A DNA stretch of 64,000 nt from Pantoea agglomerans NBRC 102470 (lineage in GTDB: Bacteria; Pseudomonadota; Gammaproteobacteria; Enterobacterales; Enterobacteriaceae). The notes under the pieces are model-generated. The model was given only the letters and a program-made list of their open reading frames with translations. It made no database searches and was not told the origin of the DNA. Numbering within the stretch: the first letter of the stretch is position 1; each line of letters begins with the position of its first letter. Positions 8,119 to 16,484 of the stretch are shown here, piece after piece. The position numbers and the translations under genes were made by a program. The DNA lies in contig NZ_BCZA01000005.1 of NCBI RefSeq assembly GCF_001598475.1, positions 62,001 through 126,000 of the forward strand, in the 5' to 3' direction.

Positions 8119-9243
8119 ATGAATATTTTCATAAGTTCGTTGATATCGGGTTTTGAAGATAAAAGAAAAGCTGTCAAGGATGCCGTTTGTGTTCTTGGGC
8201 ATAAACCTCTTATGGCAGAGGATTTTGGGGCTAGAGCAAATTCGCCACAAATCACTTGTCTTAACGGTGTTCGTGAATCTGACGCTGTAATTTTGATTTT
8301 AGGCTCTCGATATGGAGCGATACAACAGTCAGGCCTATCAGCAACCCACGAGGAAGTCATCGAAGCTCGTAATACCAAGCCCTTGATTATCTTCATCGAA
8401 AGTGAAATCAGCGAAGCGGAACCTGAACAGGATAAACTGATAAAGGAAGTAAGTACTTGGGAAAAAGGCCTTTTTAGAGGGGAATTTTCTTCAGCTGAAG
8501 ATCTAAAAGCTAAAGCTCTTAAAGCAATTCATGACCTTGTACTTGCCCGTGCAGTAGCACCTCTTGATCCTGTGGGCCTTAAAACTAGAGCAGTTGAGAA
8601 TCTGCCGCGCAGTAACCAAACTTTTTCACAAAGCGCAATCAATCTGGATATCTCAATTGCTGCCGGCCCTGATTCAACCATTATCCGTCCTGCTCAAATG
8701 GACTCTAAAGAGCTCGAGGATAAGTTATCAAAAGAAGCTCTTTTCGGCAGGCATGCTATCTTCGACAAGCAATTTGGCACAAATGTATCGCTTGAAAATG
8801 GAGCGCTGTGTATATGTCAGACGCTAAACCGGGATCTTAAGAATCTTGTAAAGCTACATTCTAATGGCGATCTACTGATCTCATTACCTTTGTCTTCACC
8901 TTCAGGAGGCCTTCCCGCCATCATCGAAGAACAGGTAACTGAGCAGCTCTCAAAAGCTTTAGATTATGCTTTATGGATCTACTCTGACATCGATCCTACA
9001 CAACGATTAACTCATCTCGTGCCTGCACTAAGCATATCAGGTGGCTCCTCAGCCTCATGGAAAACTCAGGCTGAGTACCTGGCTAGTCCCAATACTATGT
9101 ATTCATCATTCTCAATGGGACAAGATAAAGCTCCGGTCTTCTTGAACCCTGCTCATGTTGGAAGACAGGCATTTACCTTAGATAAGCTTTTATATGTCGA
9201 AGATTTCATAGCCCTCTTACGACGACAATGGAAAAGTAAGTAA
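8119..9243 (+). CDS. DUF4062 domain protein
   Basis: A 374-aa protein. Residues 1-95 match the DUF4062 pattern as I know it: the opening MNIFISSLISGFEDKRKAV, a middle ARANSPQITCLNGVRESDAV, the strand VILILGSRYG, and a later THEEVIEARNTKPLIIFIE. This Rossmann-like domain often sits at the N-terminus of bacterial proteins linked to signalling or anti-phage defence, where it may act like a TIR-type sensor or effector. The remaining 280 residues match nothing I recognise and lack a visible Walker motif, so this is not a standard NLR-type ATPase. It is the last island gene before the attachment site. A defence role is inference from domain and location only. Confidence 0.75.
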   Translation: MNIFISSLISGFEDKRKAVKDAVCVLGHKPLMAEDFGARANSPQITCLNGVRESDAVILILGSRYGAIQQSGLSATHEEVIEARNTKPLIIFIESEISEAEPEQDKLIKEVSTWEKGLFRGEFSSAEDLKAKALKAIHDLVLARAVAPLDPVGLKTRAVENLPRSNQTFSQSAINLDISIAAGPDSTIIRPAQMDSKELEDKLSKEALFGRHAIFDKQFGTNVSLENGALCICQTLNRDLKNLVKLHSNGDLLISLPLSSPSGGLPAIIEEQVTEQLSKALDYALWIYSDIDPTQRLTHLVPALSISGGSSASWKTQAEYLASPNTMYSSFSMGQDKAPVFLNPAHVGRQAFTLDKLLYVEDFIALLRRQWKSK

Positions 9244-9337
9244 ATTTCATAAGCACATGTTTTAGGCATATGCATAGGCATATTTAACTTATATATCAGT
9301 TTTAAATACCTTTAAATGCATAATGTTAGTTTAACTT

Positions 9338-9360
9338 TTCAAATCCTCTCGTGCCGACCA
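9338..9360 (+). other. attR-type 3' fragment of tRNA-Pro (proL)
   Basis: These 23 bases, ending CTCTCGTGCCGACCA, match the T-arm, acceptor and CCA end of the E. coli proL tRNA-Pro(GGG) sequence as I remember it. The bases upstream (GTTTAACTT) do not continue the tRNA, so this is a fragment. It is followed by a tRNA-style terminator. It is best read as the right attachment site left by island integration. Confidence 0.85.
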
Positions 9361-9371
9361 AATTCCCTGAA

Positions 9372-9396
9372 AAGCAGCCCTAAAGGCTGCTTTTTT
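9372..9396 (+). terminator. Rho-independent terminator of the interrupted proline tRNA
   Basis: Stem AAGCAGCC at 9372-9379 and GGCTGCTT at 9385-9392, a 5-nt loop, and a six-T run. It sits 12 bp after the tRNA 3' fragment, where a tRNA terminator belongs. Confidence 0.85.
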
Positions 9397-9483
9397 CGTT
9401 TCTGTCATCAAACCTTAACTTACCTCGCACCTTCCACAATTCGTTCTATACTTAACTGCGTGTGGGTAACAAGAGGAGAGTTC

Positions 9484-9564
9484 ATGACATATATTGAAAA
9501 AGACGATCCAACAGAAGCACCCGAGTCAGGCGATAAGCAACCTTCCCCGCCAGACCAGAAGTAA
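9484..9564 (+). CDS. Putative 26-aa small protein
   Basis: A short frame with a good AGAGGAGAG site upstream of ATG 9484, encoding a hydrophilic, Pro/Asp/Glu-rich peptide (MTYIEKDDPTEAPESGDK...). It is followed 7 bp later by a strong terminator, so the unit looks like a complete small transcription unit. No relatives are recognised. It could instead be a leader or the remnant of an sRNA. Confidence 0.5.
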   Translation: MTYIEKDDPTEAPESGDKQPSPPDQK

Positions 9565-9571
9565 CCCACGG

Positions 9572-9593
9572 GGCCGCGTCTGACGCGGCCTTT
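9572..9593 (+). terminator. Rho-independent terminator
   Basis: GGCCGCG at 9572-9578 pairs with CGCGGCC at 9584-9590 around a TCTGA loop, followed by TTTCT. It closes the small gene at 9484-9564. Confidence 0.8.
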
Positions 9594-9800
9594 CTATCTC
9601 AGCTTATCTCTCCGTTTAACATTCAGAATAGTCCCGTGTGGCAGTTAACATTCCTCTTACAATCAGCAGGTTAACAGTTGCATTATAATCTGATCTGCTT
9701 CACAAAATCGGCTACCGGCTGCGCTTATTCATCAAACTGAAACAAAAATGTCACAGAAAATGCCTACCCTGAAATCCCCAGAAATTGACGGATAATTTTT

Positions 9801-10004
9801 ATGGCGATCAAAGCGAAAAGCCTGAAAGATGCAGAAGCATTGCTGCATTCAGGCATTAGCAAAGTGGAACTGGCGTATGACATTGGCAGCGACGATTTCT
9901 TTCGTCTGGCAAGCCACTGGTGCGACCGAGGTGCACGCATCAGCAGGGGTCACCACCATTTCGTTGTTTCTCTGAAGAGTTTTGCCATTCCTCCCAACGA
10001 CTGA
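9801..10004 (+). CDS. Hypothetical 67-aa protein
   Basis: A small, slightly basic soluble protein. The first half (MAIKAKSLKDAEALLHSGIS) looks helical and the second half is His/Arg-rich (GARISRGHHHFVVSLKSF). The ribosome site is weak (ACGGA before an AT-rich spacer). A TATAAT-like box lies at 9684-9689 without a clear -35 partner. I do not recognise the family. It is core-like in composition and lies between a terminator and the phosphopantetheinyl transferase gene on the same strand. Confidence 0.5.
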   Translation: MAIKAKSLKDAEALLHSGISKVELAYDIGSDDFFRLASHWCDRGARISRGHHHFVVSLKSFAIPPND

Positions 10005-10075
10005 TTCCGGCGGGCTGCTTGCCCTGATCCATCGCGCCTGATTTAATGCCTTTTTGGTTTTGATGATGGTCCCGC

Positions 10076-10792
10076 ATGCGCTATCCCGACCTGCCGCTGC
10101 CGCCTGTTGCAGGCGGCTTTATCCTTTCCCGGCACCTTAACCGCAGCGATCCTTTGCTGGCGGTGAGTCACTTCGATCCGCAAAAGTATCATGACGGGCT
10201 GGCTGTCGAATGGGATATTCCGCTGCCTGCCCGACTGCAGCAGGCTGTCAGTAAACGGCGTGCTGAATACCTCGCCAGCCGTCTGCTGGTCCGGTCAGTG
10301 ATGGCAGAACTGGGTATTGCTGATTTCATTCTGACTAATGCAGCCGATCGATCCCCCTGCTGGCCCGCTGGCATTCAGGCGTCACTGTCGCACAGTGCAG
10401 GCATCGTTGTGGTAGCGGCAACCCGTCAGCCCTGCGCTGTTGGGGTGGATGTCGAGCAGTTCATGTCGGAGACGACGGCGCATGAAACGGCTGAGTTGCT
10501 GATGAACGAGCAGGAACAGCACCTGTTACGGACGCTGCCCGTCTCTTTTTGCGCTGCCGCTACCCTGCTCTTCTCCCTCAAAGAGAGCGTTTATAAAGCC
10601 ATCTGGCCGCAACTGCTTCAGCCGATGGACTTTCCGGATGCGGAACTGGTGTCGGTAGATTTCTCACAGCAGCGCGCGACGTTGCGACTGACTCAGGACT
10701 TCAGCGGATGTTTTGCGATGGGGACGTTACTGGAGGCGAGCTTTGTGTGGCGGGATACTCAGGTAATCACGCTAATCACACATCGGCTTTAA
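10076..10792 (+). CDS. 4'-phosphopantetheinyl transferase (EntD-like)
   Basis: A 238-aa enzyme that transfers the 4'-phosphopantetheine arm of coenzyme A to a serine on carrier-protein domains. The two family motifs are present: VGVDVEQ (residues about 121-127, Mg2+/CoA binding) and FSLKESVYKA (about 163-172, with the catalytic Glu and Lys). The N-terminal SKRRAEYLASRLL and the SLSHSAG segment also fit the EntD/Sfp group. EntD normally lies within a siderophore cluster. Here it is alone, with no synthetase or acyl carrier gene in view, so it probably serves a cluster elsewhere. It is convergent with yojI, and the terminator at 10798-10838 lies between them. Confidence 0.88.
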   Translation: MRYPDLPLPPVAGGFILSRHLNRSDPLLAVSHFDPQKYHDGLAVEWDIPLPARLQQAVSKRRAEYLASRLLVRSVMAELGIADFILTNAADRSPCWPAGIQASLSHSAGIVVVAATRQPCAVGVDVEQFMSETTAHETAELLMNEQEQHLLRTLPVSFCAAATLLFSLKESVYKAIWPQLLQPMDFPDAELVSVDFSQQRATLRLTQDFSGCFAMGTLLEASFVWRDTQVITLITHRL

Positions 10793-10797
10793 AAAAA

Positions 10798-10838
10798 CCG
10801 GCTAAACAATACGCGTTAAAACTTTGCGGTTTAGCCGG
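10798..10838 (-). terminator. Terminator for the apbE-alkB-yojI strand
   Basis: CCGGCTAAAC at 10798-10807 pairs with GTTTAGCCGG at 10829-10838. The A run just left of it becomes a T run on the minus strand, so it terminates transcripts leaving yojI. Confidence 0.7.
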
Positions 10839-10962
10839 GGGTAACACAGACGAAAGAAAAGGTTCAGAATGGCAGAAACCGGAGTTTCTGCTGATCGCTA
10901 ACGTAGCCTGGTTCAGGCGAAGCATGCCACTACGCTTTTTTGCTAAGCTTTGCCAGCTGCCG

Positions 10963-12615
10963 TTAAAGCCCGGTGTCGGTGCGTTTTACCGAGTCGAGCG
11001 TGGCAAGATCGCGCTCATTACCGGTCAGCTCCGTCAACTTGCCTTCACGCATCTCCAGCAACCGATCGGCATGTATGAAGTAGTGATCGTCATGGCTGAT
11101 AGCAAACACCGTTTTACCCGCCTGCTGTAGCCACGGCAGCAGCTCGCGATAAAAGATACGTCGGAAGTGAGGGTCCTGATCCGCCGCCCACTCATCCAGT
11201 AGCAGCACATCGCGCTCTTCTGCCACCGCCAGCAGCAGTGCCAGTCGCTTACTCTGTCCTTTAGAAAGCTGCAGATTCAGCACTTTGTTGCCTTCAATCT
11301 TCAGCTTATCCTGCATCTTCAGTCTCTCAAGCCAGAGCTGAACCAGCGCCGGGTTGGCTGCAACCCCTTCCCGCCCCATTAACCGGTCAAACAGGTGCAA
11401 GTCGGTAAAGACCGCCGAGAACTGACTGCGCCAAACATCAAGCTCATCCGCCGTTATCGGCTTGCCATCCAGCAGCAGCGTGCCGGACTGAGGCTGATAA
11501 AGACCGGTCAGCAGCATCGCCAGCGTCGATTTCCCGCTGCCGTTGCCGCCAATCAGAAAGACCAGTTCGCCCCGGCGCAGCGTCAGGTTAACCGGCCCGA
11601 CCTGGAAGCCGTTATCACCATAGTGAAAAGAGACGTCGCGCAACTCCAGCGTTTGCCAGTCTGAGGACGTGGAGGCGGAGTGGAATCCTGACTGATAAGG
11701 AGCGAGGTCAAAGGCGTTGAGCTTACGGAATGCGACCTGGGCACTGAGCAACGTCGGTAACGCGCCCACCGCGGAGAGCAGCGGTGTGCGTAAAAACAGC
11801 AGCGTCAGGGAAAAGGTAGCGGCGACGGCGGTATTGGCCCAGCCCAGGCTGTTGGCCATAAAAAAGACCATGCCGATAGCGCCTAACGTCATGATATTTG
11901 ACCAGTTGACCGCACTGAGATGATAAGTATCGGCGCGGACAATGTGGTGTCGCCAGGCGCGGGCATCTTCCTGATAAACCGTGTCGTAGACCTGCTGAGC
12001 GCGTGAGCGGTTAAGCTGTAGCTCTTTGCGCCCTTCAATCACCGTCTGATAATCACGATAGAGGTTATCTTCGATTTCCCGCAGCTTTGCCATGTGCTGG
12101 TAAACCCGCGAGACCAGCAGCCAGCCGCCAACCAGCGTGACACCCAGCCAGACACTGGTTACCAGCAGCATTTTAGGCGACAGCCACGCAAGATAGATCG
12201 CCGAGCCAAGCGTAATAATCACACCCTGAAAGAGCTCCGGCAGGCGCACAAAGGCCAGAGTAATGGCCCGCACGTCGCTGGTCAGGCCCGCCAGCAGCTG
12301 CGCACTGCCGAGTTGCTCGATGCGTTCAATGCGGGTATCGAGGATACGCTTGATAAATTCGCCGCGCAGTCGCCAGACAAACTGATGGCCAAGCATGGTC
12401 AGCGCCAGCTGCGAGGCCAGTGTCACCGCCATCAGCACCACCAGCTGCAACAGAAACTGCGGCAGTACCGCGAATGAGGTGTTGATGGCGACAATCATTT
12501 CGCGATTGATAAAGGCGATCATGCCGATACCCAGCACGGCGCTTAACAACGTGAGCGCAATCACCCCGATAAAAGGCCAGCGGAACTGGCGAAAAACAAC
12601 GCTTAGCAACGTCAT
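10963..12615 (-). CDS. yojI: YojI-type ABC transporter (fused membrane and ATPase domains)
   Basis: A 550-aa half-transporter with six membrane helices in the first 300 residues and a C-terminal ATPase. It shows Walker [14 protein letters not shown], a degenerate signature LSKGQSKR, Walker [13 protein letters not shown] and the switch His in ISHDD. It aligns closely along its length with E. coli YojI, which exports the lasso peptide microcin J25 together with TolC. I place the start at ATG 12615 because [15 protein letters not shown] matches the YojI N-terminus; the 20 residues upstream do not. It follows alkB on the same strand, as in E. coli. The native substrate is not known. Confidence 0.92.
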   Translation of the reverse strand: MTLLSVVFRQFRWPFIGVIALTLLSAVLGIGMIAFINREMIVAINTSFAVLPQFLLQLVVLMAVTLASQLALTMLGHQFVWRLRGEFIKRILDTRIERIEQLGSAQLLAGLTSDVRAITLAFVRLPELFQGVIITLGSAIYLAWLSPKMLLVTSVWLGVTLVGGWLLVSRVYQHMAKLREIEDNLYRDYQTVIEGRKELQLNRSRAQQVYDTVYQEDARAWRHHIVRADTYHLSAVNWSNIMTLGAIGMVFFMANSLGWANTAVAATFSLTLLFLRTPLLSAVGALPTLLSAQVAFRKLNAFDLAPYQSGFHSASTSSDWQTLELRDVSFHYGDNGFQVGPVNLTLRRGELVFLIGGNGSGKSTLAMLLTGLYQPQSGTLLLDGKPITADELDVWRSQFSAVFTDLHLFDRLMGREGVAANPALVQLWLERLKMQDKLKIEGNKVLNLQLSKGQSKRLALLLAVAEERDVLLLDEWAADQDPHFRRIFYRELLPWLQQAGKTVFAISHDDHYFIHADRLLEMREGKLTELTGNERDLATLDSVKRTDTGL

Positions 12616-12711
12616 GCAGGCAATCCAGCAGTCAAAAAACAGCCTGCAGTGTAATGGGATGCAAAATGATAGCAATAGTTATTCGTACCACGCCGTAACC
12701 GGCGTGGTGGG

Positions 12712-13353
12712 TCAGAAAGCGCGTCGAAACGTCAGGTTATAACGCCAGGCACCCACCAGCGGATGAACGCCTGGCTTAAGTGGCAGGATGCCGTGGTAAC
12801 GCAGGCGCGACGGCCCGCCCCACACCACAATGTCGCCATGCTCCAGCAGCACACGCTGGGTACTGTCACCCCGTTCGAAACCGCCAAACTGAAAGACCGC
12901 CGGTAAACCCAGCGACACCGAAACGATAGGCTGACGCAGATCTTTCTCATCTTTATCCTGATGCAGCGTCAGCTTCGCGCCCGGCTCATAGCGATTAAGC
13001 AGGCAGGCATCCGGATTAAAGCCAGGGAACCCCGCCTCAGACGCCGCCTGCTGCGCCAGAGTACGAAACAGCGGCGGCATAGCCGGCCATTTACGCCCGT
13101 TCAGGTTGTCCTGCTGCTGATACTGGTAGCCGCGTGAATCCACCGACCAGCAGAAATCGCCACAGTTGGTCATCGCCACCGACATGCGATGGCCACCGGG
13201 CGTAATGCGATGGGCAAACGGATTCTGCTCCGCAATTGCCATTATTTGCTGATAAAGCGCCTCTGCATCCTCACGTGCGCGACGCCGCAGGATCACCGCG
13301 CCCTCAGCCAGCGTCTCCTGCCAGGGTTGTTCTTCACTAAACAGATCTAACAT
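12712..13353 (-). CDS. alkB: AlkB alpha-ketoglutarate-dependent DNA repair dioxygenase
   Basis: A 213-aa Fe(II)/2-oxoglutarate dioxygenase that reverses 1-methyladenine and 3-methylcytosine damage in DNA and RNA. The iron ligands are seen in HQDKDE (HxD) and RYHGI (distal His), and the 2-oxoglutarate-binding arginines in WRYNLTFRR. Length is close to the E. coli enzyme (216 aa). The start codon overlaps the apbE stop (ATGA), so the two genes are translationally coupled. In E. coli ada sits between apbE and alkB and drives the adaptive response. Here ada is absent, so alkB must be expressed from the apbE promoter or regulated in another way. Confidence 0.95.
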   Translation of the reverse strand: MLDLFSEEQPWQETLAEGAVILRRRAREDAEALYQQIMAIAEQNPFAHRITPGGHRMSVAMTNCGDFCWSVDSRGYQYQQQDNLNGRKWPAMPPLFRTLAQQAASEAGFPGFNPDACLLNRYEPGAKLTLHQDKDEKDLRQPIVSVSLGLPAVFQFGGFERGDSTQRVLLEHGDIVVWGGPSRLRYHGILPLKPGVHPLVGAWRYNLTFRRAF

Positions 13354-14399
13354 CAGGGTTCTCCGGATTCAGCGGGGATCAGGAAAGCAGCGAACTGCGG
13401 CGACATCCAGCTGACAAATTTATCGCCCTGCTTGCTGATCAGATAGACCGCCAGATGCTGTTCAATCGCCAGCGCCTGGGCTTTTTCCGTGCCAAGTACC
13501 ATCAGTCCGGTATCCCAGCCATCGGCTTCCAGCGCCGTGGTGGCGATCACCGTGGCGGAAACCAGTTTATGCTCAATTGGCCGTCCGGTAACGGGATCGA
13601 TCACATGAGAAATGCGTTTGCCGTCCAGTTCATAATAGTTGCGATAGCTGCCGGAGGTACTGATGCCGTGTCCCTGCAGATTAACACGCGCCTGAACCGC
13701 ATTCTCACGATCGGTCGGTTTCTGAATCGCCACCCGCCACAGCTGCTGCTGCGCATTAAGGCCACGGCTCAGCACGGCGCCGCCCACAGACACCAGATAG
13801 TTATTGATGCCGAGCTGCTCCATCAGTCGCGCCAGATGATCGGTGGCGAAGCCCTCGCCCACCGTCGAGAGATCGACATAGAGACCTGGCAGATCTTTCT
13901 GCAGCCACTGTCCGTCTGCGCCCTGCACCACCCGCAGATGCTGCAATCCGGTCTGCGCCCGGGCGGCGGCGATTTGTGCCGCATCCGGCGTATGGCCGGG
14001 CTGCTTCGTCGGGCCAAAGCCCCATAAGTTGACCAGTGGCCCGACGGTAATATCCATCGCCCCGCCGGTTTTACGGCCAATCCGCAGTGAGGTGGTGACA
14101 ATATCTGCCATGTTTTCACTCACCGGCTGCGGTGACAGGTCACGGCTTTGGTTGAAGCGCGATAAGGCGGAGTCTGGCTTCCAGGTAGAGAGCTCCGCAT
14201 CGTCCGCATCCAGCTGCTGCTGAATCCGCTGTTGCAGTTCCGCTCTGCGCTCACTCGCCACACCGGCCAGGCTTACCCGCCAGACGGTTCCCATGGTTTT
14301 TCCTTCCAGCACCAGCGCGGATGTGGTCGCTGGCTTATCACAGGCCGTTAACATCAACGCTAACATCGCTATAAACAGCAGATTAATCTGAGAACGCAT
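13353..14399 (-). CDS. apbE: FAD:protein FMN transferase ApbE (lipoprotein)
   Basis: A 348-aa flavin transferase that attaches FMN to a threonine of target proteins such as NqrB, NqrC and RnfG. The N-terminal MRSQINLLFIAMLALMLTAC ends in a lipobox cysteine at position 20, so it should be an inner- or periplasm-facing lipoprotein. The family cores GKTMGTVWRV, PVSENMADIV, GAMDITVGPLVNLWGFG and ISTSGSYRNYYE with KRISHVIDP are visible. It lies immediately upstream of alkB with a 1-bp overlap. The order apbE then alkB and yojI on the minus strand is the E. coli order minus ada. Confidence 0.95.
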   Translation of the reverse strand: MRSQINLLFIAMLALMLTACDKPATTSALVLEGKTMGTVWRVSLAGVASERRAELQQRIQQQLDADDAELSTWKPDSALSRFNQSRDLSPQPVSENMADIVTTSLRIGRKTGGAMDITVGPLVNLWGFGPTKQPGHTPDAAQIAAARAQTGLQHLRVVQGADGQWLQKDLPGLYVDLSTVGEGFATDHLARLMEQLGINNYLVSVGGAVLSRGLNAQQQLWRVAIQKPTDRENAVQARVNLQGHGISTSGSYRNYYELDGKRISHVIDPVTGRPIEHKLVSATVIATTALEADGWDTGLMVLGTEKAQALAIEQHLAVYLISKQGDKFVSWMSPQFAAFLIPAESGEP

Positions 14400-14570
14400 C
14401 TTTCCTCACTTGTAACACTTTATTCAGCTCTGCTACAAAGCATAAACTTCGGGTAAAGACGCTTAAAGAGAGTTGAATATTTCTCTGAAACCTATCAGTA
14501 TCCACCGGTCATCTACCCTGTATCCGCCTTTAATCAGGCGACTAACGTTAACCAAAGTAAGGAGCGGCAG

Positions 14571-14681
14571 ATGATCTATCTGATTCTCGTCATTGCCCTG
14601 GGGCTGTTTATCTTCAGTAGCTATAAAGTCTTGCATCAGCGTCGTCATCGTCACATGACACCCTCACGCCCGCGCCAATAA
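14571..14681 (+). CDS. Putative 36-aa single-pass membrane protein
   Basis: An open frame with an excellent AAGGAG site six bases before ATG 14571. It encodes MIYLILVIALGLFIFSSYKV, then a His/Arg-rich tail. Residues 2-17 form one membrane helix, and the positive tail suggests it stays in the cytoplasm. I do not recognise it by name. It is transcribed divergently from apbE. The strong start signal and clean membrane segment make it a credible small protein. Confidence 0.6.
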   Translation: MIYLILVIALGLFIFSSYKVLHQRRHRHMTPSRPRQ

Positions 14682-14830
14682 CAGGCTTCACTGCACCTGA
14701 TTGGGGCAAGATCGCCCTGACGCGCGCGGCAAGTGTACCAAAGTGCGCGCGAGGTCTGTGGCTGTGAGAGCGGTAAAGCTGGCATGAATTCTGCACTGTT
14801 GAAACAGTGTTTATCTCTGAGAGGTGCAGA

Positions 14831-15025
14831 ATGAAAAATTCACAGAAGTGGCAGTCAGCATGGCATCACTGGCTAAGCTTTTCAGCCTTCACCCTGGCAG
14901 GCGTGGCATTTGAAGGCGCGCGATTCGGCAGCGTGGTGTCGTCAGTGACAACCGCGCCGGAAGCCACCAAGTGGCGAAAGGCTGAAGCGCTCAGCCCGAA
15001 AGGTGACGCAGGAGCGCAGCGGTAA
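14831..15025 (+). CDS. Putative 64-aa small protein
   Basis: A frame starting at ATG 14831 after GAGAGGTG. It has a weak hydrophobic stretch (HHWLSFSAFTLAGVAFEGA) and no relatives that I recognise. A 7-bp hairpin at 14794-14809 precedes it. It ends 18 bp before the ompC stop on the other strand and overlaps the hairpin at 15011-15034. It may be real or may be leftover intergenic frame. Confidence 0.35.
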   Translation: MKNSQKWQSAWHHWLSFSAFTLAGVAFEGARFGSVVSSVTTAPEATKWRKAEALSPKGDAGAQR

Positions 15026-15034
15026 CTGCGCTCC
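15011..15034. terminator. Hairpin downstream of ompC
   Basis: GGAGCGCAG at 15011-15019 pairs with CTGCGCTCC at 15026-15034. It lies just past the ompC stop on the minus strand, but there is no T run. Confidence 0.45.
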
Positions 15035-15042
15035 CGTACAAC

Positions 15043-16161
15043 TCAGAACTGGTAAACCAGACCCAGTGCCACCACGTCGTCGGTATTGATACCGGCTGCG
15101 TCGGTGAAAGCGTTGTCGTCCAGCAGGTTGATCTGGTAATCAACATAGGTGGACATGTTTTTGTTGAAGTAGTAGGTCGCGCCAACGTCGATATATTTTT
15201 TCAGATTCTGTTTACCCCAGTTCTGAACATCGGTGCCGCGTGAGGTGACGTACGCCAGGGATGGACGCAGGCCAAAGTCGAACTGATACTGCGCAACCAG
15301 TTCCCAGTTGTCCGCTTTATCCGCATAGCCATAAGCTGAAGAGTCATTGGTGCTGTCGCCGAAGCGGGTCGCATTGTACGAGCGTGAGTACATAGCCGCC
15401 AGATAGACGTTGTTCGCGTCATATTTCAGACCGCCAGTATAGACTTCCGCTTTATCGCCACTCCCGAGGATGCCTGATGTTGCGCTGTTCTGGTCGTTGG
15501 TACGGTCAGACTGGAAAGCAGCCGCACCAATGCCGAAACCTGAACCCAGATCATAAGTGGTGCTCAGACCCCAGCCGTCGCCGTTCTGACCCAGTACGTC
15601 ACGGCCATTCGGAGACTCGGTGCTGTTGCCATTCTTGCCCTGATACTGGACTGCAAAGTTCCAGCCATCCACCAGACCGAAGAAGTTATTGTTACGGTAG
15701 GTCGCCATGCCGTTACCGCGCTGATACATAAAGTTATCTGCGCCGTAGGTGTCGCCGCCGAACTCTGGCAGCACGTCGGTCCATGCACCGATGTCGTAAG
15801 CTACGCCGTAGTTACGACCGTAGTCGAACGAACCTGCATCACCAAATTTCACACCGGCAAAGCCAACACGGGTGAAGCTGTCAGCCGTACCTTCAGACTC
15901 GGCGTTGTTCAGCGCCGCCTGGTATTCCCACTGGCCGTAACCGGTCAGCTCATTGCTGATTTCGGTTTCGCCTTTGAAGCCGAAGCGAACGTAAGACTGA
16001 TCGCCATCAGAACCATCGTTATCAGAGAAATAGTGCAGACCGTCAACTTTACCAAAGAGATCTAATTTGTTGCCGTCTTTGTTATAGATTTCAGCTGCGT
16101 TTGCTGATCCTGCTGCAACCAGCAACGCAGGGATCATCAGGGAGAGAACGCGACGTTTCAT
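15043..16161 (-). CDS. ompC: OmpC-type general porin
   Basis: A 372-aa trimeric outer-membrane porin. The signal peptide [22 protein letters not shown] precedes mature [16 protein letters not shown], the typical OmpC/OmpF/PhoE start. The eyelet motif PEFGGD in loop 3 and the C-terminal YQF, needed for BAM recognition, are present. The ribosome site GAGGGTAATAAAATG is close to that of E. coli ompC. The divergent sRNA gene micF upstream and apbE downstream identify it as ompC by position as well as sequence. Expression is probably controlled by OmpR from the intergenic region. Surface loops differ from E. coli, as expected. Confidence 0.93.
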   Translation of the reverse strand: MKRRVLSLMIPALLVAAGSANAAEIYNKDGNKLDLFGKVDGLHYFSDNDGSDGDQSYVRFGFKGETEISNELTGYGQWEYQAALNNAESEGTADSFTRVGFAGVKFGDAGSFDYGRNYGVAYDIGAWTDVLPEFGGDTYGADNFMYQRGNGMATYRNNNFFGLVDGWNFAVQYQGKNGNSTESPNGRDVLGQNGDGWGLSTTYDLGSGFGIGAAAFQSDRTNDQNSATSGILGSGDKAEVYTGGLKYDANNVYLAAMYSRSYNATRFGDSTNDSSAYGYADKADNWELVAQYQFDFGLRPSLAYVTSRGTDVQNWGKQNLKKYIDVGATYYFNKNMSTYVDYQINLLDDNAFTDAAGINTDDVVALGLVYQF

Positions 16162-16484
16162 TTTATTACCCTCTGTTATGTGCCTTTATTATTTGCCACT
16201 GCTAACTGAATGATTAAAAATTCAGCCGGCAGGCCATTGTTGTTTTATAACGGGCAATAATCCACCAGGAAAATGCTACTAAATTTCCAAAAGTGTTTCA
16301 TACGTCGAAACAGTTATTTCATAATGTAAATAACGGGGAACTAATAACCAGCACGGATCGATAAAAAATGGCGCACAAATCGATAAACCGATTCATAGAG
16401 CTATGTTATCAACAGGTTACATAAGAGTATTCCGAAGCACTGAATGATAAAACTTATACGGCATCTGGTAATAGAATAGACCCC
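16162..16484. promoter_or_regulatory. Shared ompC/micF control region with candidate OmpR sites
   Basis: A 323-bp AT-rich region between divergent ompC and micF. On the minus strand ATGAAACACT (16292-16301) and ATGAAATAAC (16313-16322) are spaced 21 bp apart, like tandem OmpR half sites. A TAGAAT box at 16472-16477 is well placed as the -10 for micF. In E. coli OmpR acts from this same interval; the individual sites here are inferred. Confidence 0.5.

Larger units (their letters stand above)
1..9360. mobile_element. Right part of a tRNA-Pro-targeted genomic island
   Basis: AT-rich DNA that contrasts with the GC-rich core to its right. It carries tyrosine recombinases, an AlpA-type regulator, a DUF4062-type protein and several genes I cannot name. 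It ends at 9338-9360 in a copy of the last 23 bases of a proL-type proline tRNA, followed by that tRNA's terminator. Islands that integrate into a tRNA 3' end restore the tRNA at one end and leave a 3' fragment at the other. Here the fragment is the right end, so the intact tRNA and probably a P4-type integrase should lie left of base 1. The left boundary is not visible. The recombinase cassette at 137-5636 could be a second element nested in this island. Confidence 0.75.

Noticed and set aside
9338..9360. A complete proline tRNA gene
   Set aside because: Only the last 23 bases are present; the sequence upstream does not form the D or anticodon arms.
10708..11130. A plus-strand frame overlapping the end of the transferase gene and yojI
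   Set aside because: It runs through a terminator and antisense to yojI, without a start signal.
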